Source: a virus
Direction: 5' to 3' (one strand)
Virus record (IMG/VR): IMGVR_UViG_3300026078_000022
Span: 1 to 64,000 of that record
Length of the DNA stretch: 64,000 nt
Shown: positions 49,745 to 57,421 of the stretch, piece after piece
Position numbering within the stretch: position 1 is the stretch's first letter
Layout of the letters: every line of letters starts with the position of its first letter
The notes under the pieces: generated by a model
The model's input: only the letters and a program-made list of their open reading frames with translations
Databases searched by the model: none
What the model was told of the DNA's origin: nothing
Translations under genes and position numbers: made by a program

Positions 49745-49945
49745 TATCTTCTGATTTAATTCTTTAAATCACTAACGTATTTGAAGGGATGATAAATTAT
49801 ATGTGAAAATACCATTTTTTTAGGTTTTTACATTATTTTTGATTATAAATATACCGACCGCAAGCGGTTTATAATAAACTATTTATGGCCTGAATTTTTT
49901 AGGACGTCTTGCGGCGTTTTAAGAAAGGAAGGCCAATCTTATTTT

Positions 49946-50887
49946 ATGGCAATTTGTGGTGTTTATCTAATAATTAGTCCTATTGGAAGACGATACATTG
50001 GAAGTAGTATTGATATTGAGGCTAGATGGAAAAGATACAGGATAATGAATTGCAAAAGTCAAATTTTACTTTACAGATCGTTCAAAAAATATACACCAGA
50101 TAAACATAAATTTACAGTGTTATTAGAATGTCTTCCTGAAGAAAGGCTTATTTGGGAGCGCATTTTTGGTGATTTATACCGATCCCTTAATGATTTTGGA
50201 GGGTTAAATAATAGCCTTCCTAAAACAAACGATAAACCACAAATTTTTTCAAAGGCATTTAGGAATAAGGTAAGTAGTACGTTAAAAAAGATGTATAAAA
50301 ATAATCCAGACTTATTGAAACAAATGAGCGATAAGAAAAAAAAGTTTCTCAAAGACAATCCGGATTTTATTAAAAAAATAACAGAAAAGGGGAATATCAC
50401 AAGACAAACTCCTGAATACAGGAAAAATAGGAGTGACATAGCAAAAAAATACGCTAATACACCAGAAAGAAGAAAATTTCAAAGCGAATTCATGAAAAAT
50501 AGATTTAATAATCCAGAAGAAAGAAAAGCACAAAGTGAAAGAACCAAAAAATATGTAAGTAACCCAGAAGTTAGAAAGAGATTAAGTGAACAATCAAAAA
50601 AACAATTTGAAAACATTGAAGTAAGGAAACAATTTTCTGATCGAACTAAAAAATATTTTATAGAAAATCCAGATGCAGCTAAAAGACATGGAGAATTAAT
50701 GAAAAAAAGATTCAAAGAAAATCCAGACAAAGTAAACTGTGCTAAAAAAGTTATCAATACAGAAACTAGTGAAATATTTTATTCTATAAAAAAAGCTGCT
50801 GCTAGCATTGGGATAAGCAAATCTTCTTTAAGTATGAAATTAAACGGTATTACTAAAATAAATGATACTCCCTTTAAGTTTTTATAA
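49946..50887 (+). CDS. GIY-YIG homing endonuclease with NUMOD repeats
   Basis: An N-terminal GIY-YIG nuclease (GVYLIISPIGRRYIGSSIDI, R27 region, then RLIWERIFGDLYRS) is followed by about nine 18-residue basic repeats of the type NPEVRKRLSEQSKKQF. It ends with a NUMOD1/helix-turn-helix-like domain (SIKKAAASIGISKSSLSMKL). This is a complete selfish endonuclease. It is on the opposite strand to the late operon and has its own terminator, so it splits the capsid genes from the fibre-like gene. The GIY catalytic residues look intact. Confidence 0.9.
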   Translation: MAICGVYLIISPIGRRYIGSSIDIEARWKRYRIMNCKSQILLYRSFKKYTPDKHKFTVLLECLPEERLIWERIFGDLYRSLNDFGGLNNSLPKTNDKPQIFSKAFRNKVSSTLKKMYKNNPDLLKQMSDKKKKFLKDNPDFIKKITEKGNITRQTPEYRKNRSDIAKKYANTPERRKFQSEFMKNRFNNPEERKAQSERTKKYVSNPEVRKRLSEQSKKQFENIEVRKQFSDRTKKYFIENPDAAKRHGELMKKRFKENPDKVNCAKKVINTETSEIFYSIKKAAASIGISKSSLSMKLNGITKINDTPFKFL

Positions 50888-50888
50888 A

Positions 50889-50925
50889 AAAAAGAGACTT
50901 GTTATATCTGGCAAGCCTCTTTTTT
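50889..50925. terminator. Bidirectional terminator
   Basis: AAAAAAGAG, A, CTTG, a 10-base loop, CAAG, C, CTCTTTTTT form a nearly perfect hairpin with A-tract on one side and T-tract on the other. It can end the plus-strand endonuclease transcript and the minus-strand capsid operon alike. Confidence 0.75.
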
Positions 50926-50947
50926 ATGAAATATATGTACTAACCCA

Positions 50948-51529
50948 TTAGCTGCTGCAACTACCGCTCAAAATGACATCCCCACCTACCGGTGTTAAAG
51001 TGGTATAGAACGATTGAACGGTATAGTGCGATAACCCTGTAATATGGGATTTAAGAATCGCTCCACCAACAATATTAGTCAAATAATCCAATGCAATATT
51101 ACCATGCGCTGTTGTTGTGCCATCATCCAGACGTAAAATACAGAAGCTATTTAACGTAAGCGGATTGAATGATGGGATACCTGTTGTATAGAATCGTGTT
51201 ACGACTGTCGGAACAGAATCGCAGCAGGCATTACAAGCATCTACTAGGCCAGAAGCAGATGCAATATCAATCATAGCATCCTTTCCGTCCTGTTCGATCC
51301 ACCAACCTTGAAGAGTATTTGCATCAAGAACTTGCGGCGAAGTAGGATAGAATGTCGGTGTGTAGATAATGGTAGTTCCGTCACCCGGTGCTAATTCACG
51401 AAGTAACCAAACCCTGCGAGGGCTGAAGGCATTCAACCGATCACAATTGATCGTTATGGTTTGGTTTTCATCACCTACATACCGGTGGGCTGTACCGTCA
51501 TAAATGACATATGCGTTTACTGTTGACAT
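50948..51529 (-). CDS. Capsid-associated protein, 193 aa
   Basis: Not recognised. A beta-rich protein (NAYVIYDGTAHRYVGDENQT, then VWLLRELAPGDGTTIIYTPT) with serine/cysteine-rich ending (ILSGSCSS). Lying within three genes of the capsid gene, it may be a decoration or head-stabilising protein. It is followed by a bidirectional terminator, so it is the last gene of the capsid transcript. Confidence 0.5.
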   Translation of the reverse strand: MSTVNAYVIYDGTAHRYVGDENQTITINCDRLNAFSPRRVWLLRELAPGDGTTIIYTPTFYPTSPQVLDANTLQGWWIEQDGKDAMIDIASASGLVDACNACCDSVPTVVTRFYTTGIPSFNPLTLNSFCILRLDDGTTTAHGNIALDYLTNIVGGAILKSHITGLSHYTVQSFYTTLTPVGGDVILSGSCSS

Positions 51530-51537
51530 TTAATAAG

Positions 51538-52509
51538 TTATTTTAATTTTTCGGCGATTTTTTCTATCTTTTGTATACCTTCAAATACTTCAGGTTCAAG
51601 GAAGTTTTCATACGCCCAGTTAATCATATCGCGTCCTTTTGCTGGAATATTTTCTAAGATGGGTTCTTTTTTGTTTTGACCTACTGCAATGAACCCATCT
51701 TTAGTTAAATCAATTGCATGATAGGATTCTAACTTTGAAAATACATCTGACACTTTCCGTTTGTAATCATGGACGCGAGAGGCAAACACATGAGGTTTTT
51801 GGTCAGCAAATAATTTCAGTGTGGTGAAAATTTCCTGAACATCATCCTTATTTACTTCTTTAGTTTCTATACCTTTTACAATATCGAATAGATTACGTAT
51901 TGATTCCGGTTTTGAAGATGCTTTATTTACCAAAACAATGTTATCAAATTTACTGTCAATTTCTTTTGTTTCTTCCCGGTCTACTTCTTCCTGATGTATC
52001 TCTTTGAACATCCATCCTTCTGCTTCAGGGTTGTGATAGATAGAATGTTCGTTATGATGATGAACTTTTAGCATTTGTACTAATGAGCCTTGACTTTGTT
52101 CATCAAATTCATTAGGCCCATGTGACAAAGTAATCAAAGCGGCATAAGCGCTGTCTTCCGGAATATCTACTTTTAAACGTAGATCCTGATAATCCCTGTC
52201 AATCGTTTGGTATCCGGGAACATATCTGCATCTGATGGGAGTGGCAATATTTTTATGCGTCCCCCATTTAACAAATTCTATTTCTCCGGAATAATTTTCA
52301 TCTTCTACATTCACAATTCTATCGGGTCTTTTACTTTTTATCAGTCGTATACCCCATGCCTCAGTACCATTAGGAATACCATACGCACCTACTTGTATAG
52401 ATACTTCTTTAGGTTCTCCTTTTATGATGTCATTCCGACCGCTTACCAAATATCCTGATAAAGCGTTTGTTTCTCTTTTACGACCACAAAAAATATGATA
52501 TTTACCCAT
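51538..52509 (-). CDS. Capsid-region structural protein, 323 aa
   Basis: Not recognised. N-terminal beta segments (VSIQVGAYGIPNGTEAWGIR) precede an acidic middle and a C-terminal helical part (ASRVHDYKRKVSDVFSKLES, then EGIQKIEKIAEKLK). It follows the major capsid gene by 18 bases. A head-associated or maturation role is likely; a protease motif was sought and not found. Confidence 0.5.
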   Translation of the reverse strand: MGKYHIFCGRKRETNALSGYLVSGRNDIIKGEPKEVSIQVGAYGIPNGTEAWGIRLIKSKRPDRIVNVEDENYSGEIEFVKWGTHKNIATPIRCRYVPGYQTIDRDYQDLRLKVDIPEDSAYAALITLSHGPNEFDEQSQGSLVQMLKVHHHNEHSIYHNPEAEGWMFKEIHQEEVDREETKEIDSKFDNIVLVNKASSKPESIRNLFDIVKGIETKEVNKDDVQEIFTTLKLFADQKPHVFASRVHDYKRKVSDVFSKLESYHAIDLTKDGFIAVGQNKKEPILENIPAKGRDMINWAYENFLEPEVFEGIQKIEKIAEKLK

Positions 52510-52527
52510 AAATCTTTTTAGAAATTA

Positions 52528-53991
52528 TTAATTAGTTTGAGCATTTGAGGAACCTCTCCACACCATACCTAAACGGGTTGGTGCATGTATTTCGATACCG
52601 AACGTATCTTTAATACCGATACGCAGGTTCCTTTCCAAGCGCTCTCTGGCATCATCTACCCACACTCTCATGTCGCGTCCGGGTTCTGCGCCTTCGATAT
52701 TCACAAAGTTTACGATTGGTACGCGATTACCCATTGTATCTGTAAAGGCTTTCAAAGGCATGAGCATTGCGAAATTGCTCAGGATATGCCCATAACGATA
52801 GCTATCAAACATATCTACCTGATAAGCCCGGAAGTTGTAGTTACTCCACATGAAATCCTTGAATTGGAAGTATGTAAAGTCTCTTGCACCTTCACCACCT
52901 TCACCAAATAATTTGTAACGGTAGTTTTGATTATAGTTGCGAACTAAAGATGCCATTGCTTCGCCCCAATCAATTCCAAAGTTGAAATCATGGCATAGCA
53001 TATAATCATTCGACCCATTGATTTTGCGAAGATTTTTAATCATTGCGAAAAGAAGGCTCTTGAATGATCCGCTCATGAATGTATCATAAGCGAAATTGAA
53101 CATGCCGTATTTCTCAATGGTTGGAATTACCCCGTTGAAACCTTCATTAGCTGTGATGTCTCTTTGATCGAACAGAGTTTTCATGTTTCTGTTAGCGATC
53201 AATTTGGCTTCAGCTTTCTGGCTCATGGATGGGATATACCAGTAATCAATTGCCTTTCCGAATGGATCAAGACCTTTGATGATAAAGAAAGTTTTGTCGT
53301 AAACGAAATTATCAATTTCACTTTCATCTACGGCCAAACCATCTTCATATTTTTGAACCCATGATTTGTAAAGAATTGGAGGATTACCTACTTCACCGTG
53401 TGTCGCGATAGGATTGGTGTTATTGATATTGTAAGGTACCATTGGTGCCATTACAAGAACGTAGGTATTCCGTTGTGTCAGGTTGATTACTTCTCCGTTG
53501 ATTGGAGCAATTGTAATGCTAATATTACCGGCTGAATTTTCAGTGACATTGGTGATGTTTACCTTCTGCCGGTTATGTTTGAAGTAAGCCTGAAAACCTG
53601 CAATTGGCTTACTATAAAGGCCATTTAAACTTTGGGAGAATCTGTTTACTGTGGTGGTAACAGCACCGCCGCCAATTGGTAAGGGGCCAGTAAGACCGTT
53701 AATGGAAAATGCCTGTGTTTCGAAAATGTCATATTCGGCCCAATAAAATGTATTAGCCTTTACCATTTTCTTGTCGGCTCCTAAGAGGCTTTGCACTTGG
53801 CTCCATAACCCCCAAAAACCCGAATCCTGATAAGGTAATACAATAGCGGCCTGACCACTAATGTTTCCCCTGATTTCTGGTTTATAAACCATTTGGGCAA
53901 GAGGGTCATACATTTGGGTAGCTGTCTGACCTTTGATGGCTGCATTTATCGCCATCGTACCACCTTCAGAAAAAAATTGATTAGCGTCCAA
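52528..53991 (-). CDS. Major capsid protein
   Basis: A 487-residue protein directly downstream of a scaffold-like gene and after the portal, the usual position of the HK97-fold capsid protein. The length is close to that of crAss-like capsid proteins. It starts MDANQFFSEGGTMAINAAIK and has many aromatic residues, mixed strands, a long helix (YLARR-like FFIIKGLDPFGKAIDYWYIP) and a C-terminal strand set (DARERLERNLRIGIKDTFGI). No single motif proves the fold, but no other gene in the late region fits better. The many-copy role is inferred from position and size. Confidence 0.75.
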   Translation of the reverse strand: MDANQFFSEGGTMAINAAIKGQTATQMYDPLAQMVYKPEIRGNISGQAAIVLPYQDSGFWGLWSQVQSLLGADKKMVKANTFYWAEYDIFETQAFSINGLTGPLPIGGGAVTTTVNRFSQSLNGLYSKPIAGFQAYFKHNRQKVNITNVTENSAGNISITIAPINGEVINLTQRNTYVLVMAPMVPYNINNTNPIATHGEVGNPPILYKSWVQKYEDGLAVDESEIDNFVYDKTFFIIKGLDPFGKAIDYWYIPSMSQKAEAKLIANRNMKTLFDQRDITANEGFNGVIPTIEKYGMFNFAYDTFMSGSFKSLLFAMIKNLRKINGSNDYMLCHDFNFGIDWGEAMASLVRNYNQNYRYKLFGEGGEGARDFTYFQFKDFMWSNYNFRAYQVDMFDSYRYGHILSNFAMLMPLKAFTDTMGNRVPIVNFVNIEGAEPGRDMRVWVDDARERLERNLRIGIKDTFGIEIHAPTRLGMVWRGSSNAQTN

Positions 53992-54013
53992 AGTTTGAAA
54001 TTTTTAATATTTT

Positions 54014-55009
54014 TTAATAGCCGTGTATTTTAGAGCGCACTTTAGCCTGACTTTCTGCAATCTCCTGATCGGCATTCTTAATGTTTTCTTGTGATTGTCC
54101 ACCACCTTTTATAATGGCGAATGGTTGGTTTGCACCAACATTGGAACCTTTTAAAACGCCCCTTCCATGTCCTGTTTCAAAACTTTTTGAAAGAGCAGTT
54201 TCAAAATATTTTTGTTTTAAAAATCCGTTTATTTTTTTTGCAAGTGCTGGCTTTATTTCATCCAATTTACCGTTACTATCTAGGTATGACCGGAATGTTT
54301 TTGGATTAATAAAGGTTTTGGCTAGTTCTTCCCGGTCTTCTTTTGATAATTCTACTTCTACAGATATTTCTTCATCGCCATCTTTGGTTTTAAAGAAAGA
54401 CAATTTATCGGGGGTATTTTCTTTTATGAGATCGTCAATAAATTTCTTGTAGGGAGCTACTTGTTTCTCGATAGCTCGATCTTCATCATATTGAGTTTTG
54501 GCACTCTTATAAGTAGATTCTAATGGATTTTTTATTTCGGCGGCTTCTTTCTGAAGTCTGGCTAAACCGCGTGCCCTTGTTTTTTCGTTTTCAGAATTAA
54601 GTTTATACTCAAATTCAAAGGCATCTTTTAGTTCGTCATCCGTTATTTCGGGGTTATCTTCTTTCTGCTCATTGGCAAATCTTTCAAACACTAAATCTCT
54701 TTCTGCTTTTTTACTGATAGTATCGAATCTTGAAAAATCATCATCCTTCATCAAGTCCTTTTCTACTGCATATTTCCGGAAGTTTACTTTTTCAAGTTCA
54801 GCTTCTTTTGCAACTTGTTCGGGTGTTTTTTCTGGTTCTTTTGAAACTATTGATTCTTTATAAGCCCTTAATTCGGCTAATTCCCTTTGAATATCTTCAG
54901 GGATTACAACTTCTGTAGATGTATTTTGAGTAGAAGATTCACCGCCTCCTGCGTTACTTCCGGTTTCTCCGGCATCACCATCATAAATAAAACGTGGGAA
55001 AAGAATCAT
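54014..55009 (-). CDS. Scaffolding-like protein, 331 aa
   Basis: Directly upstream of the capsid gene and strongly acidic, helical and charged (EDIQRELAELRAYKESIVSK, then RFDTISKKAERDLVFERFAN). It has a disordered glycine/serine N-terminus and a glycine-rich segment near the end (GRGVLKGSNVGANQPFAII). This is the usual composition of scaffolding proteins that guide capsid assembly and are then removed. No protease or inhibitor motif is seen. Confidence 0.65.
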   Translation of the reverse strand: MILFPRFIYDGDAGETGSNAGGGESSTQNTSTEVVIPEDIQRELAELRAYKESIVSKEPEKTPEQVAKEAELEKVNFRKYAVEKDLMKDDDFSRFDTISKKAERDLVFERFANEQKEDNPEITDDELKDAFEFEYKLNSENEKTRARGLARLQKEAAEIKNPLESTYKSAKTQYDEDRAIEKQVAPYKKFIDDLIKENTPDKLSFFKTKDGDEEISVEVELSKEDREELAKTFINPKTFRSYLDSNGKLDEIKPALAKKINGFLKQKYFETALSKSFETGHGRGVLKGSNVGANQPFAIIKGGGQSQENIKNADQEIAESQAKVRSKIHGY

Positions 55010-55085
55010 AAATCTTTGAAGTTCATGTAAAATAAAATCTATTTAATAATAATGCTTTATATTTACTGCGGTAAAAACCTGATTT

Positions 55086-55397
55086 ATGGCGAAAAAACCG
55101 AACCCGGTTATCGAAGTTTATAAAGGTGTTAATATTAGGGCTATCAATGAAGTCCGGCTCTCTCTCAATCCCAGTTACTTTAAAAAAATAATAGACGAAG
55201 TTGATAAAACAGGTTTATCAATTCATAAAGTCATTGCTTATAGTGGTAAACCATGTGATAGATGCAAGAATACTGATGTTACCGTTTATGATAGTGACGG
55301 TAATCCAAAATATGTCAGACGGGGAATACTTCATATACCAGATTCTAACGGCGTGGATATAATAACTAAAGCAAAAAATAGATGCAACAAGCAGTGA
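55086..55397 (+). CDS. Hypothetical protein, 103 aa, plus-strand island
   Basis: Not recognised. Basic, with a CDRCKNTDVTVYDSDGN segment that may form a half zinc site and a strand-rich C-terminus. The only plus-strand genes in this part of the capsid operon are this one and the next, which it overlaps by 16 bases. An inserted 'moron' unit, possibly delivered with the small HTH frame that faces it, is likely. Confidence 0.55.
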   Translation: MAKKPNPVIEVYKGVNIRAINEVRLSLNPSYFKKIIDEVDKTGLSIHKVIAYSGKPCDRCKNTDVTVYDSDGNPKYVRRGILHIPDSNGVDIITKAKNRCNKQ

Positions 55398-56029
55398 AAT
55401 TAGCTCAACGAATGAGCAAGCAACTTGATAAGAATTGGTTACCTGAACTAGAAGAAATTAACCTTCATAAACTATTCCATCCGGTTTACACATTCCCGCA
55501 CAACATAATTACTCTAAATACAATTGTAGCCTATATAATTCTAGCATACGACAGTGATTCGGGTTGGATAAATCTAAAACAAAATAGGCTTGACAATAAA
55601 TTAGATATTTTAAAATCTCTTGACGCTAACCCTGAAGAAGAAGTATATCAATCAATCTTAAATCTTGACACTACAGATATACAAGATGTTATCCACGAAT
55701 ACCTTCAAATACAAATTGATTGGAAGTTTAAAACTATTATTGCTTGTTTCGATTATCACAGTAAGCATATTCGATCCGCGACTGAACCGATCCCCGCTTC
55801 AGTTACAGATGAACTTGAAAAAAGTAAAATAAACAAGGCGAAGGGAGAACTTCTAAAGGAAAGCATCCGACAAAGGACTGTAGGCGAAGAACTGTTATTA
55901 GAACTAAAAAAAGAACACGTTAAATTAGACCATGTAACTCAAAGTGAATTTAATTTCATTGCTACGGATGTTGAGCATGTTGATGTCATGAGCTGGCGAC
56001 ACTGGATTCGTTCTTTAAAACAGAAGTAA
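55382..56029 (+). CDS. Hypothetical protein, 215 aa, plus-strand island
   Basis: Not recognised. Predominantly helical with regular polar spacing (KLAQRMSKQLDKNWLPELEE, then NKLDILKSLDANPEEEVYQS) and a lysine-rich helix near the end. It overlaps the previous gene and converges on a small minus-strand HTH frame. It has no signature of a nuclease or toxin. Its independence from the surrounding late operon suggests acquisition as a separate unit. Confidence 0.55.
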   Translation: MQQAVKLAQRMSKQLDKNWLPELEEINLHKLFHPVYTFPHNIITLNTIVAYIILAYDSDSGWINLKQNRLDNKLDILKSLDANPEEEVYQSILNLDTTDIQDVIHEYLQIQIDWKFKTIIACFDYHSKHIRSATEPIPASVTDELEKSKINKAKGELLKESIRQRTVGEELLLELKKEHVKLDHVTQSEFNFIATDVEHVDVMSWRHWIRSLKQK

Positions 56030-56162
56030 TATACTTGCGTATATCCCTTCTGTTTTTTAATTGCCAATAGGTCGTATCCTTGATATTATATTTTTCACAT
56101 GCCTCTTTAGTTTTTAATCCGGAATTATAAATCTCTATCGCTAATTCGGTAGGCAAATACAC
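55986..56162 (-). CDS. Small helix-turn-helix-like frame without an ATG
   Basis: The frame is open on the minus strand to a stop upstream of 56213 but has no ATG; GTG at 56162 or TTG at 56156 could start it. The product reads LPTELAIEIYNSGLKTKEAC, then EKYNIKDTTYWQLKNRRDI, a helix-turn-helix of the type found in transposase/terminase-small or NUMOD modules. Its end overlaps the plus-strand gene at 55382-56029. A fragment of a larger DNA-binding protein or a non-ATG gene are both possible. Confidence 0.35.
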   Translation of the reverse strand: MYLPTELAIEIYNSGLKTKEACEKYNIKDTTYWQLKNRRDIRKYITSVLKNESSVASS

Positions 56163-56235
56163 TCTCTTATATTGCTTTCCTGTAACATGGTCAGAGGTAA
56201 TATTTGTGGCTATTTATTATGCAATAATAAATAAT

Positions 56236-57420
56236 TTATTCTAACAAACTTTCCTTTTTTAATCCTTCGGCCATTTTTATCCGTTTCATTACATTATCAT
56301 AGGGGCCAGACCAACTTTCATCTGGTCTTTTTTCTAAAAACTTATCATTCTTTAGATACCCTTTTTGGTTATATGATTCCATCATTTTTTGAGCGTTTCC
56401 TTCTCCCGCATTATAGGAAACTAAGGTGAAAAAATCACGCGCTTTGGGAGATAATTTAATGTTTCTTTGTTTTGAAAAATCATCCACTTCATCCCGGCTT
56501 GATCTCATCATAGCCGCTTTTGCTTGAAGCCCGGCTTCAGGTGTTTTAAAGTCTGCCGAATTTACCTTAGCATGCTTTTCATTTTCATGAGTACTTTTTA
56601 TAAACTGATCTTTAAATTCAGCCGGTAAATATCCCTTTTTTACTAATCCGGGGAAGGCATCATAAAAATTATCCACTCCCAAATTTTTGTATCCACTTAC
56701 GGGGTAGTCTTTATTTTCACTCCAAGTATTTACCATGCCTTTTGAATCTGCGTACAAACCACTCATTCCTTCTTCCATTGCTGATGAATAAAGTAAAGCA
56801 GGATCTAGGTCTAATTTTTTAGCCGAATCAATTGCCATTTGTTTCGATGTAGTTCTCCCCCATGATGGAATTTCATTAACGCGTAATGGTGTATCTCCGC
56901 GTTTTTCTAATAATCCCGCCCCATGTTTATTAATAAATTCTTTCGCATATGACAACCTTGATTCGGGATTTTTAAAGTCAGGTAATGGTATTCTATCTCC
57001 GGCGTTTACTACGTTATCAGATTGAGCCGTTTGTTGTTGGGCGGCTTGTTGTTGTGGTTGAGGAACAACCGGCGCATTAGGGTTCTTTTTATATTGAAGT
57101 TTGCCTGATGCATCCTTAGTGACAGTATATCCTAATTTGGTATATTGATCTACTATTTTTTGTTCGGCAGGAGTAAAGTTACCGGCTGGTTTTTCTGGAT
57201 CACCCGTACCATTACTTAAAAATGATTGTAATTTATCTTTCCATGCACCGGAAGTACTACTATCGGAATTAAATGCCAATACGTTATCCATGAACTTATC
57301 AGAATTTTCTTTTCCCAATATGCCCTGTAATCTAGTTTTATCGTTAACTATATTTTGATCGGACATGCTATCGTATTTTGTTCCGATCACCTTTGATAGA
57401 AGATTCTTTAATTCTTCCAT
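56236..57420 (-). CDS. Lytic transglycosylase-like virion protein
   Basis: The C-terminal half has lysozyme/transglycosylase features. KLDLDPALLYSSAMEEGMSG (residues 202-221) has likely catalytic E216/E217, and VSYNAGEGNAQKMMESY (334-350) matches the 'YNAG-x-G-N' segment of SLT enzymes. The N-terminal 130 residues are a helical, proline/glutamine-rich linker (VVPQPQQQAAQQQTAQS). It probably opens the cell wall during DNA entry rather than lysing the cell at the end, since an endolysin gene is elsewhere. It lies between portal and scaffold. Confidence 0.75.
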   Translation of the reverse strand: MEELKNLLSKVIGTKYDSMSDQNIVNDKTRLQGILGKENSDKFMDNVLAFNSDSSTSGAWKDKLQSFLSNGTGDPEKPAGNFTPAEQKIVDQYTKLGYTVTKDASGKLQYKKNPNAPVVPQPQQQAAQQQTAQSDNVVNAGDRIPLPDFKNPESRLSYAKEFINKHGAGLLEKRGDTPLRVNEIPSWGRTTSKQMAIDSAKKLDLDPALLYSSAMEEGMSGLYADSKGMVNTWSENKDYPVSGYKNLGVDNFYDAFPGLVKKGYLPAEFKDQFIKSTHENEKHAKVNSADFKTPEAGLQAKAAMMRSSRDEVDDFSKQRNIKLSPKARDFFTLVSYNAGEGNAQKMMESYNQKGYLKNDKFLEKRPDESWSGPYDNVMKRIKMAEGLKKESLLE

Positions 57421-57421
57421 A

